Source of the DNA: Methylotenera sp.
Lineage (GTDB): Bacteria; Pseudomonadota; Gammaproteobacteria; Burkholderiales; Methylophilaceae
Assembly: GCA_013140755.1 (NCBI GenBank)
Contig: JABFSF010000030.1
Location: 1-40,561, forward strand
Length of the DNA stretch: 40,561 bases
Reading direction: 5' to 3'
A program made the translations under genes and the position numbers. Shown here in pieces: positions 34,285 to 40,561 of the stretch (position 1 is the stretch's first letter; every line of letters begins with the position of its first letter). A model generated the notes under the pieces. That model made no database searches and was not told where the DNA came from. It saw nothing but the letters and a program-made list of their open reading frames with translations.

Positions 34285-35178
34285 ATGAAAAAACGTTGGT
34301 GGTTGAATTTAATTTTGTTGGGCTTAGTAGCAAGCTTAGTCGCATTTTTATACTTGCGTCCAAAGTCCGCAGAACTTACAAACGAGGTGTATGAGCTTTC
34401 TAGCTACAAACTTTCAGAGTTTAATGCAATCAGTGTGGAATTTCCCACGAAAGCCGCAGTGACTTTTGAAAAAAAAGCAGGTTTATGGCGGCTGACTGCG
34501 CCGTATCAAACCCGTGCGGATCAAGCTTCGGTACAACGCATATTAGCCATTGTGGCCGCAAGTAGCCCTGAAAAATTTACAAGTAATGATTTAGAAAAAT
34601 TTGGGCTTAACAATCCCGCAGTTAAGCTCAAGTTGATAAGAAGCTCAGGTAATTTTGAAGAATTTTTATTTGGTGCACACAACCCGATTACAGGACAGCA
34701 ATATGCCCTACATAAAAATTCAGTGTATTTGATTGAAGGCACTTATTCAGAAGCTGCCGCAACGCAAGCCATTGAAATGGTGGATAAATCGCCCTTAAAC
34801 TCTACCGAAAAAGTTGCAGGTTTTGATTTCTCTCGCTTAGAGCAATGGGAAGCAAGTAAACTGAACGTTGATTTAGTCGATGGTCATTGGTCAGTTTCTA
34901 TCCCCAAAGCCAAGCCCGTGCAAAATGAACTCAATGAATGGTTAGATTACAATTGGGTACATAGTTTCGCTAAATCAGTGGAGCTTTACACACCAGACCG
35001 CAAAGTCACCTACCCTTCATTTGAAGTAAAGTTAGCTGACGGCACTAAAGTCCATTTTGATAAAATTCAAGAATCCCCTGAGCTTGTTTTAGCGCGGCCT
35101 GATGAGGGATTAAAGTACAGTTTTGCTTCAGATGTTGGTTTTGTCATGCTTAACCCACCGATTAACTTGCCCAACTAA
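34285..35178 (+). CDS. DUF4340-domain protein
   Basis: The 297-residue protein has one N-terminal membrane helix (about 7-24) and a periplasmic DUF4340 region, with repeats of the pattern FEKKAGLWRLTAPYQTRADQASVQRILAIVAA and VKLADGTKVHFDKIQ. DUF4340 is a regular companion of GldG-like proteins. It is the last gene of the four-gene ABC unit, 91 bases after the GldG-like gene and 10 bases before mutM. Confidence 0.85.
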   Translation: MKKRWWLNLILLGLVASLVAFLYLRPKSAELTNEVYELSSYKLSEFNAISVEFPTKAAVTFEKKAGLWRLTAPYQTRADQASVQRILAIVAASSPEKFTSNDLEKFGLNNPAVKLKLIRSSGNFEEFLFGAHNPITGQQYALHKNSVYLIEGTYSEAAATQAIEMVDKSPLNSTEKVAGFDFSRLEQWEASKLNVDLVDGHWSVSIPKAKPVQNELNEWLDYNWVHSFAKSVELYTPDRKVTYPSFEVKLADGTKVHFDKIQESPELVLARPDEGLKYSFASDVGFVMLNPPINLPN

Positions 35179-35188
35179 AGGCTAATTG

Positions 35189-36001
35189 ATGCCTGAATTA
35201 CCAGAGGTTGAAGTCACTAGACTGGGGCTTTTGCCTTTGTTGCAGCAAACTGTTACTAGTGTCACCATTCGCAATGGCAAGTTGCGTTGGCCAATCCCAG
35301 CGGATTTACACGATACACTTTCTCAGCAAACTTTATTGCAGCTAACGCGTCGCGCTAAATATATATTGGCGCAGTTTGAGCGTGGCGTTCTAATTTTGCA
35401 TTTGGGGATGTCTGGGCGATTGCGCTTAATGGCACAATTTGAGCCTCCACAAAAACACGACCATTTAGATATTCAATTTACGAGCGGTCAAGTGTTACGT
35501 CTGCGCGATCCACGTCGCTTTGGTGCGGTGTTGTGGATAGATGGCTTAGATGCAACGCATCCGCTATTAAATACCTTAGGGCCAGAACCTTTAGGGCAAG
35601 ATTTTCATGCGCACTATTTGCATCGTCAGCTTAAAAAGAAAAATGTTGCCATTAAAATCGCTTTAATGGATAGCCATGTCGTAGTGGGCATAGGGAATAT
35701 TTATGCCAGTGAAGCCTTATTTAGAGCGCGAATTTCCCCACAACTCCCTGCTAAGAAGCTCTCGCTCAAACAATGTGAAGCATTGGTGCAAGAAGTTAAA
35801 ACCACATTGTCGGATGCACTCATTGCAGGCGGCAGTAGCTTACGCGATTTTTTGGGGGCAGATAACAAAGCTGGATATTTTCAGCAAAGTTACTTTGTGT
35901 ATGGGAGAACAGGCGAACCTTGCAGGGTATGCCACACGCCAATTATGCAAATAAAACAAGGGCAACGTTCAACATTTTATTGTCCCGTTTGTCAAAAGTG
36001 A
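35189..36001 (+). CDS. mutM: Formamidopyrimidine-DNA glycosylase
   Basis: MutM (Fpg) excises 8-oxoguanine and FapyG and cuts the abasic site. The ATG at 35189 gives MPELPEVEVTR: after Met removal Pro2 is the Schiff-base nucleophile and Glu3 the acid. The 270-residue protein has the HLGMSGRL and GIGNIYASEALFRARISP helix-two-turn-helix and a C-terminal zinc finger CRVCHTP..CPVCQK. Length is normal. It starts 10 bases after DUF4340 and is followed by rsxE. Confidence 0.96.
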   Translation: MPELPEVEVTRLGLLPLLQQTVTSVTIRNGKLRWPIPADLHDTLSQQTLLQLTRRAKYILAQFERGVLILHLGMSGRLRLMAQFEPPQKHDHLDIQFTSGQVLRLRDPRRFGAVLWIDGLDATHPLLNTLGPEPLGQDFHAHYLHRQLKKKNVAIKIALMDSHVVVGIGNIYASEALFRARISPQLPAKKLSLKQCEALVQEVKTTLSDALIAGGSSLRDFLGADNKAGYFQQSYFVYGRTGEPCRVCHTPIMQIKQGQRSTFYCPVCQK

Positions 36002-36073
36002 TGTGCTTTTTTACGCAATGAACGGTGTTAAAATACACGATCTAGGCAGAAAATTTTTATTTAAAGGCAAGGT

Positions 36074-36754
36074 ATGAATGCTTATAAAGAGATTGTTGAG
36101 AATGGTTTTTGGAAGCAAAACCCAGCAGCGGTACAGCTGTTAGGTCTTTGCCCAACTTTGGCGGTGACCACCACTGCTGTTAATGGTCTAAGTTTAGGTA
36201 TAGCCACAGCATTGGTTATGGCAGCGGCAAATGGTGCGGTTTCACCTGTGCGTCGCTTTGTGCCGAGTGAAATTCGCGTGCCCATATTTATTTTAGTCAT
36301 TGCTTCTTTGGTCACGGTGATTGATTTATCTATCAATGCCTTTGCGCAGCCGCTACATAAAGTGTTGGGGATTTTTATTCCGCTAATTGTGGTGAATTGT
36401 ATTGTTCTTGCACGCGTAGAGTCATTTGCGGCTAAAAACCCAACATTGCCCTCCATGATAGATGGCTTGATGATGGGGTTAGGCTTAAGCCTTGTGTTGG
36501 CTTTATTGGGTGCAATGCGTGAAGTCATCGGTAAAGGCACTTTATTTTCTGGGCTAGACCTCGTGTTTGGCGCAGCAGCCAAGCCATTTGTATTGACAGT
36601 GATTCCTGATTACCATGGTTTTTTATTGGCAGTATTGCCTCCAGGTGCCTTTTTAGGCTTAGGTGTGCTCATTGCAGTACGTAATTGGGTGGAAATGAAG
36701 CGAGTAGCCAGCGCAGCAGCCACGTCAACTTTAAGCACGTCTCCTATTCATTAG
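36074..36754 (+). CDS. rsxE: Electron transport complex subunit RsxE/RnfE
   Basis: RsxE is a six-helix inner-membrane subunit of the Rsx/Rnf complex, which couples ferredoxin/NADH electron flow to ion transport and in E. coli keeps SoxR reduced. The 226-residue protein has VQLLGLCPTLAVTTTAVNGLSLGIATALVM, then VPIFILVIASLVTVIDL, LGIFIPLIVVNCIVLARVESFAA and LPPGAFLGLGVLIA, which align with E. coli RsxE rather than its paralogue RsxA (MxEFxxL..). The complex normally has six subunits (A, B, C, D, G, E); only E is present here, just ahead of nth as in many genomes. Confidence 0.93.
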   Translation: MNAYKEIVENGFWKQNPAAVQLLGLCPTLAVTTTAVNGLSLGIATALVMAAANGAVSPVRRFVPSEIRVPIFILVIASLVTVIDLSINAFAQPLHKVLGIFIPLIVVNCIVLARVESFAAKNPTLPSMIDGLMMGLGLSLVLALLGAMREVIGKGTLFSGLDLVFGAAAKPFVLTVIPDYHGFLLAVLPPGAFLGLGVLIAVRNWVEMKRVASAAATSTLSTSPIH

Positions 36755-36782
36755 ACACACTACGCTTTGTGAGTGCTTAAGT

Positions 36783-37418
36783 ATGAATAGTAAGCAGCGA
36801 GTTGAGATTTTTGAACGCTTAAGTGTTGCAATCCCCAACCCTAGCACAGAGCTTAAACATACCAGTACCTTTGAGTTATTGATTGCGGTCATTTTATCAG
36901 CCCAAGCCACAGATAAAGGCGTTAATATTGCCACCGAAAAACTCTTTTGCGTGGCAAATACACCCGAAAGTATTTTGGCATTAGGCGTGCAAGGTTTAGA
37001 GTCTTATATCAACAGTATTGGGTTGTATCATGCCAAGGCTAAAAATATCTTAGCGACATGCCAAATGTTAATCGCACAACATCAGTCGCAAGTACCACGC
37101 ACACGTGTTGCGTTAGAAGCTTTGCCTGGTGTGGGGCGAAAAACAGCGAATGTCATCTTAAATACTGCGTTTGGTGAACCTACCATTGCTGTGGACACGC
37201 ACTTGTTTAGATTAGGCAATCGCATAGGCTTGGCTAAAGGCAAAAATGTGCTAGAAGTTGAGAAAAAATACCTTAAATCAATTCCAGTGACATTTCTTAA
37301 AGATGCCCATCACTTGCTTATTTTGCATGGGCGATATGTGTGCACCGCCCGCAAACCCAAGTGTTTGCAATGTTGTATTGAAGATTTATGTGAATATTCG
37401 GCTAAAGAGTACACTTAA
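36783..37418 (+). CDS. nth: Endonuclease III
   Basis: Nth removes oxidised pyrimidines and nicks the resulting abasic site. The 211-residue protein has the helix-hairpin-helix LPGVGRKTANVILN with the catalytic Lys, VDTHLFRLGNR with the catalytic Asp, and the 4Fe-4S binding Cys pattern C-x6-C-x2-C-x5-C at the C-terminus (CTARKPKC..). Length is exact for E. coli Nth. It is 28 bases after rsxE and 8 bases before the FIST gene. Confidence 0.97.
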   Translation: MNSKQRVEIFERLSVAIPNPSTELKHTSTFELLIAVILSAQATDKGVNIATEKLFCVANTPESILALGVQGLESYINSIGLYHAKAKNILATCQMLIAQHQSQVPRTRVALEALPGVGRKTANVILNTAFGEPTIAVDTHLFRLGNRIGLAKGKNVLEVEKKYLKSIPVTFLKDAHHLLILHGRYVCTARKPKCLQCCIEDLCEYSAKEYT

Positions 37419-37426
37419 AATTAAAT

Positions 37427-38509
37427 ATGATTAAAGTTGCTACCAGTATTGTCACAGGCAAAGAAGCCTCCCCCGCATTAGCGAGTAAAGCCGTCATCAA
37501 TGCGATGCATAAAGCAGAAATCACCATGGCAAATAGCGTGTTGATTTTTCTATCTTCCGAGTTTGCCGCTAATCCACAACCTGCCATTAAAGCAGCAGCT
37601 CAAGCCGCAAACTGTACACAAGTAATGGGTTGCTCTGCCATCGGGGTTTTTACTGAAGATGATTGGGTATTAGATGCCCCTGCGGTTGCGGTCATGGTGT
37701 TTGGCGGCAATGTTGCATTAAAACCCGCAATGCTTAATACACAGCAACAAGCCTTACTTACGCTCTCTGCACCCAATGCGATAAACAGTACTTGGCTTAA
37801 CGATAAGCATAGTCGTTATGGTGGGGTTTCGGGTGATGCGATTGGGCAAGGTCAGTTTTCTGTATGGAAAAACGCCAAAGGCGAAACTACAGGCTTTGTT
37901 GATGCTTTTATTGATGGCGTGCAAATAGCAACACAAGCCTCGCATGGCTTACTGCTGATAACGCAGGCGCAACTGATTCAACAAACTGAAGGCTTTAACC
38001 TAATTGCATTTGCACACCAACAAAAGCCAATATTCAGCTTACAAAAAGCATGGAAAGCGCATACTAAAAGCATACAAGCTGTACCATTACATTTAATTAT
38101 TGTGGTTTATGGCGACAGTGTTGAAGCTATTCAACAAGGACAATACCAGCAAACCATGGTTGTGAGCATAGACGAGGTTAGTGGTAGCATTACTCTAGCT
38201 AAACCGTTAAAGGCAGGACAATTTATTTGCTGGGCATTACGCGATAGCACGGTTGCACAAGCTGATATGTTACTCATGACACAAACACTCTCACAACGCT
38301 TAAACCATGCACCACACTTTGGCTTGCTGTTTTCTTGTTTAGCCCGAGGACCTTATCTTTATGATGGCTTAGATAGAGATTGGATGCTGGTTAAACAACA
38401 GTTTTGCCAAATGCCTTTGTTAGGGTTTTACGGTAATGGCGAAGTGGCAGAAATCGCGGGTAAAAATCAACTATTACCTTATTCGGCGGTATTGTCTTTA
38501 GCCTATTAA
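37427..38509 (+). CDS. FIST-domain sensor protein
   Basis: The 360-residue soluble protein has an N-terminal FIST domain (about 25-210; ANCTQVMGCSAIGVFTED is the characteristic block) and a C-terminal FIST_C domain (about 215-350; PLLGFYGNGEVAEIAG is typical). FIST proteins are small-ligand sensors, found next to or within signalling proteins; the NosP subgroup binds haem and senses NO and inhibits partner kinases. The HN(Q)T-like end motif of many members is replaced here by LLPYSAVL. It follows nth by 8 bases and converges on the regulator gene (6 bp apart), whose kinase lies next to it. A functional link to that two-component system is inferred. Confidence 0.9.
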   Translation: MIKVATSIVTGKEASPALASKAVINAMHKAEITMANSVLIFLSSEFAANPQPAIKAAAQAANCTQVMGCSAIGVFTEDDWVLDAPAVAVMVFGGNVALKPAMLNTQQQALLTLSAPNAINSTWLNDKHSRYGGVSGDAIGQGQFSVWKNAKGETTGFVDAFIDGVQIATQASHGLLLITQAQLIQQTEGFNLIAFAHQQKPIFSLQKAWKAHTKSIQAVPLHLIIVVYGDSVEAIQQGQYQQTMVVSIDEVSGSITLAKPLKAGQFICWALRDSTVAQADMLLMTQTLSQRLNHAPHFGLLFSCLARGPYLYDGLDRDWMLVKQQFCQMPLLGFYGNGEVAEIAGKNQLLPYSAVLSLAY

Positions 38510-38515
38510 ACCCAC

Positions 38516-39151
38516 TTAATCAGCTAAGATACCTTCAGCTCTAGCAAAGTTAAACAACTCCTGCTGAGAGGTAATATTGAGCTTTTGTCTGATTCTAGTT
38601 TGTAAGTTAGCCACAGACTTGTTAGAAATATTCAGTTCACTGGCAATCTGTGCAAGTGGGTTTCCAAGTGCTAACCGTCTAAACACCTCAAACTCGCGCG
38701 AGGTCAGCAAGGTAGATAAGCTGGGTTGTTTGAACAGATACTGTTGTGTGACCTGATTCGCAATCAGGGGACTGATAAAACGCTTGCCTTTTAAAATTTG
38801 TTTACTGGCCTCTAAAATTAAAGCCGGGTCATCGGTCTTCGCCACATAACCTTGAACCCCTGCTTGAAAAGCACGAGAAACATGTACGGGGTCTTCGAAC
38901 ATGCTGTAAATTAAAATGCGTACTTGCTGGTTGCGAGCAATCATTTTTCTCGCCACTTCAAGCCCGCCAGAGCCTGGCATGTTTAAATCTAATACGATTA
39001 AATCGGTTACATTTTTTTGCCAAAGCATATAGGCACTCTCACCTGAGTCTGCTTCAGCCACCACCTCATAACCTGCGCTCTCAAACAAACTACGCACACC
39101 TTGACGTATCACTTTATGGTCATCTGCAATGAGTACTTTATAAGCGGCCAT
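38516..39151 (-). CDS. NarL/FixJ-family response regulator
   Basis: The 211-residue protein has a receiver domain (residues 1-120) with the acidic pair D10/D11, phospho-acceptor Asp55 (LIVLDLNMPG) and the conserved Lys near 105 (AKTDD), then a LuxR-type helix-turn-helix (about 145-205; TSREFEVFRRLALGNPLAQIASELNISNKSV). It overlaps the kinase stop by one base, so the two are a translationally coupled pair. LuxR-type domains bind short palindromes as dimers, and suitable palindromes lie between the kinase gene and the Flp pilin gene. Confidence 0.95.
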   Translation of the reverse strand: MAAYKVLIADDHKVIRQGVRSLFESAGYEVVAEADSGESAYMLWQKNVTDLIVLDLNMPGSGGLEVARKMIARNQQVRILIYSMFEDPVHVSRAFQAGVQGYVAKTDDPALILEASKQILKGKRFISPLIANQVTQQYLFKQPSLSTLLTSREFEVFRRLALGNPLAQIASELNISNKSVANLQTRIRQKLNITSQQELFNFARAEGILAD

Positions 39152-40110
39152 TAATCACTCACTTTTATTGGTAAAGAAATATCAATCTGTAATCCCTTTT
39201 GGGGGCTAGAAGATAATTTTAAATTCCCATGCAATGCCCTCACTCTTTCACGCACACCAAGCAAACCAAACCCTGCGCTAGGTTGAGATAAATCCATACC
39301 CATTCCGTTGTCTAGCACGCTCAAACTCAAATGCGGCGTTTGCTTAGAGATATCCATGTTAATGCTCACCTGTGTAGCATTAGCGTGTTTTGCAACATTA
39401 GTTAATGCCTCTTGAATCATGCGATATGCAGCAATTTTTAAGGTGCTATCCACCCAATGAATATGCGACAACGCAAATGGGCTAATCATAAAATGACACT
39501 CAAGGTTGGGATGGTCTATCTGCCAGCTATTGCACAAACATTCAACCGCATCAGCCAAGTGATGTTCTTCTAAAGTGGTGGCATGTAAGTTTTCTAGTAA
39601 GTGTTTGATAGCATTTTGAATATGCGCCACATGCTGCATAATTCTTTGTGCATAAGGCAACGTTAAAGCATTATCCTGAGAAACCAATACATGCGCACTC
39701 AGGTGGATAGCCGTTAAATACTGCCCCATTTCATCATGCATTTCATGCGCAATACGCTTACGCTCATCTTCTTGAGCGGTATGTAAATGTTGCGTTAAGG
39801 TTCTATTTTCATGCAACATGTTCAATACTGCAACTTCAGCCGATTGGCGTTGTTTAAGTTCACACTTCCAATCTAGCACCCTGCGGTATGAATACCAGCA
39901 CGCCATGCAAGCTGCGGTAAATAGCCCTAACAATAATTCATCAAACTGAAAAAACTCATGTCGTTGTATAAAAACACCAATACCCTCAGCCCAATTTGCA
40001 AGCACCGCAGAAAAATACACAAATAAAGTGACGAACATCGCTAAAATAAAATCATTTTTAGCGAGACGCCTTAAATATAAAGCTTTGCATCGGTTAAATA
40101 AATTACGCAT
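39151..40110 (-). CDS. Membrane histidine kinase, HisKA_3 type
   Basis: The 319-residue kinase has two membrane helices (about 21-38 and 57-75) with only a short loop between, so it is unlikely to sense through a large periplasmic domain. The HisKA_3 dimerisation region has EDERKRIAHEMHDEMGQYLTAIHL with phosphorylated His near residue 125, followed by an HATPase domain (N-box DNGMGMDLSQ, G-box GFGLLGVRERV). It pairs with the downstream regulator. With little periplasmic domain, ligand sensing may come from another protein, such as the neighbouring FIST protein (inference). Confidence 0.93.
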   Translation of the reverse strand: MRNLFNRCKALYLRRLAKNDFILAMFVTLFVYFSAVLANWAEGIGVFIQRHEFFQFDELLLGLFTAACMACWYSYRRVLDWKCELKQRQSAEVAVLNMLHENRTLTQHLHTAQEDERKRIAHEMHDEMGQYLTAIHLSAHVLVSQDNALTLPYAQRIMQHVAHIQNAIKHLLENLHATTLEEHHLADAVECLCNSWQIDHPNLECHFMISPFALSHIHWVDSTLKIAAYRMIQEALTNVAKHANATQVSINMDISKQTPHLSLSVLDNGMGMDLSQPSAGFGLLGVRERVRALHGNLKLSSSPQKGLQIDISLPIKVSD

Positions 40111-40194
40111 GAATTCGTATTAAGGTTTCGTTAGCACTCAAAGTAATCGTATGCTAAGGCATTTTTACAATAAAACTTAGTATTGCAGCCAAAG

Positions 40195-40211
40195 TTAGGA
40201 AAAATTCCTAA
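40195..40211. promoter_or_regulatory. 17-bp perfect palindrome, candidate regulator operator
   Basis: TTAGGAA-AAA-TTCCTAA in the 335-bp region between the kinase and Flp genes. The form (a dyad with TAGGA..TCCTA) resembles the boxes of LuxR/NarL-type regulators such as the RcsB box. It is 85 bases before the kinase start and 235 bases before the Flp start. Confidence 0.6.
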
Positions 40212-40350
40212 TGCTATTGATGAGCCTATTCACCAGCCAACAAGAAAAAATCTCTTTAAGATGCGCTTCATGTTCATTACGCAACACTTGTTTAATTTCT
40301 CCATATTAAACAAATGCATGAGTTTTGTGCCTCTTTTGTAAGGCGTGATG

Positions 40351-40360
40351 AACCTAGGTT
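40351..40360. promoter_or_regulatory. 10-bp palindrome upstream of flp
   Basis: AACCTAGGTT, a perfect palindrome, 86 bases before the Flp start codon. It may be a second operator or part of one with the dyad next to it. Confidence 0.4.
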
Positions 40361-40365
40361 GTGAA

Positions 40366-40387
40366 TTTAAGATTCCCCCGTCTTAAA
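40366..40387. promoter_or_regulatory. 7-bp dyad upstream of flp
   Basis: TTTAAGA (40366-40372) and TCTTAAA (40381-40387) flank eight bases. It is 59 bases before the Flp ATG. TTGTGA (40360-40365) lies on its left edge and could be part of a promoter, but no good -10 is seen. Confidence 0.4.
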
Positions 40388-40445
40388 AACTACCGAAAAA
40401 AATAAAATAAGTTTTTTTAATTGAAATTAAAATCAGGAGATTTTT

Positions 40446-40561
40446 ATGTTATCAAACGTTAAACAATTTTTGCAAGACGAAGAAGGTCAATCAATGGTTG
40501 AGTACGGTGTTGTTTTAGGTGCAGTTGCAGCCGTTGCATACATTGCAGCAGTTCAACTAGG
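40446..40561 (+). CDS. flp: Flp/Fap-type (IVb) pilin, cut by the right edge
   Basis: The first 38 codons give MLSNVKQFLQDEEG/QSMVEY: prepilin cleavage is expected after Gly14, leaving a mature start with Glu at +5 and Tyr at +6, the Flp signature, followed by a hydrophobic helix (GVVLGAVAAVAYIAAVQL). AGGAG is well placed upstream. Flp pilins are assembled by Tad machines into adhesive fibres. The C-terminus lies outside the window, and any tad/rcp genes would be to the right. Confidence 0.9.
   Translation, partial: MLSNVKQFLQDEEGQSMVEYGVVLGAVAAVAYIAAVQL

Noticed and set aside
40111-40194. Promoter for the histidine kinase gene
   Set aside because: No pair of -35/-10 elements with good spacing could be chosen by eye.

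Overview
The window reads as a piece of chromosome from a betaproteobacterium with moderate to low GC, most likely a Methylophilaceae/Nitrosomonadales relative such as Methylotenera. This assignment is inferred from gene order and protein character: the blocks exbB-exbD-msbA-lpxK-Trm112-kdsB and lolB-ispE-tRNA-Gln-prs-rplY-pth-ychF, and ppk1-sixA-ppx. No 16S sequence lies inside the window to prove it. No insertion sequence, prophage or CRISPR array was seen. Most of the window is ordinary core genome with informative intergenic regions.

Layout. 1-416: promoter and leader of an rRNA operon reading left out of the window (the 16S gene itself is outside), with an initiator tRNA-fMet gene just upstream on the same strand. 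417-5405 (minus): envelope block kdsB, Trm112-like, lpxK, msbA, exbD, exbB. 5613-11752: polyphosphate block with an unknown gene, ppk1, a SixA-like phosphatase, a Lys-rich AT-hook protein, ppx and a ParA-like ATPase, with a 30-bp inverted repeat before ppk1 and a good Pho-box match before the ParA gene. 11782-16764: mnmA, a NudJ-like Nudix gene, maf, rng and aroC. 16765-21830: accessory-looking region with a possible small RNA, an 848-residue RTX calcium-binding protein, a 53-residue Cys-containing ORF, a type IV pilin gene with a textbook sigma-54 promoter, an exported SRPBCC protein, several terminators and intergenic repeats. 21831-30862 (minus): pit and its PhoU-like partner, ychF, pth, rplY, prs, tRNA-Gln, ispE, lolB and a TPR lipoprotein. 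31088-38509 (plus): Gld-like ABC system (ATPase, permease, GldG-like, DUF4340), mutM, an isolated rsxE, nth and a FIST-domain protein. 38516-40561: a NarL-type response regulator and its histidine kinase (minus), then a divergent Flp pilin gene cut by the right edge, with three palindromes between.

How the genes fit together. ExbB/ExbD energise outer-membrane transport, while MsbA, LpxK and KdsB build and export lipid A-Kdo. Ppk1 and Ppx make and degrade polyphosphate, and Pit with the DUF47 protein imports phosphate, so much of the cell's phosphate economy is in this window. The most promising candidate system is at the right end: a FIST sensor protein, a membrane histidine kinase, a LuxR/NarL-type regulator and a Flp pilin gene preceded by a perfect 17-bp palindrome of the kind such regulators bind. 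The second candidate is a set of three short related intergenic sequences (near 16.99, 21.68 and 28.99 kb), one of which forms a palindromic element in frame with the 5' end of lolB.
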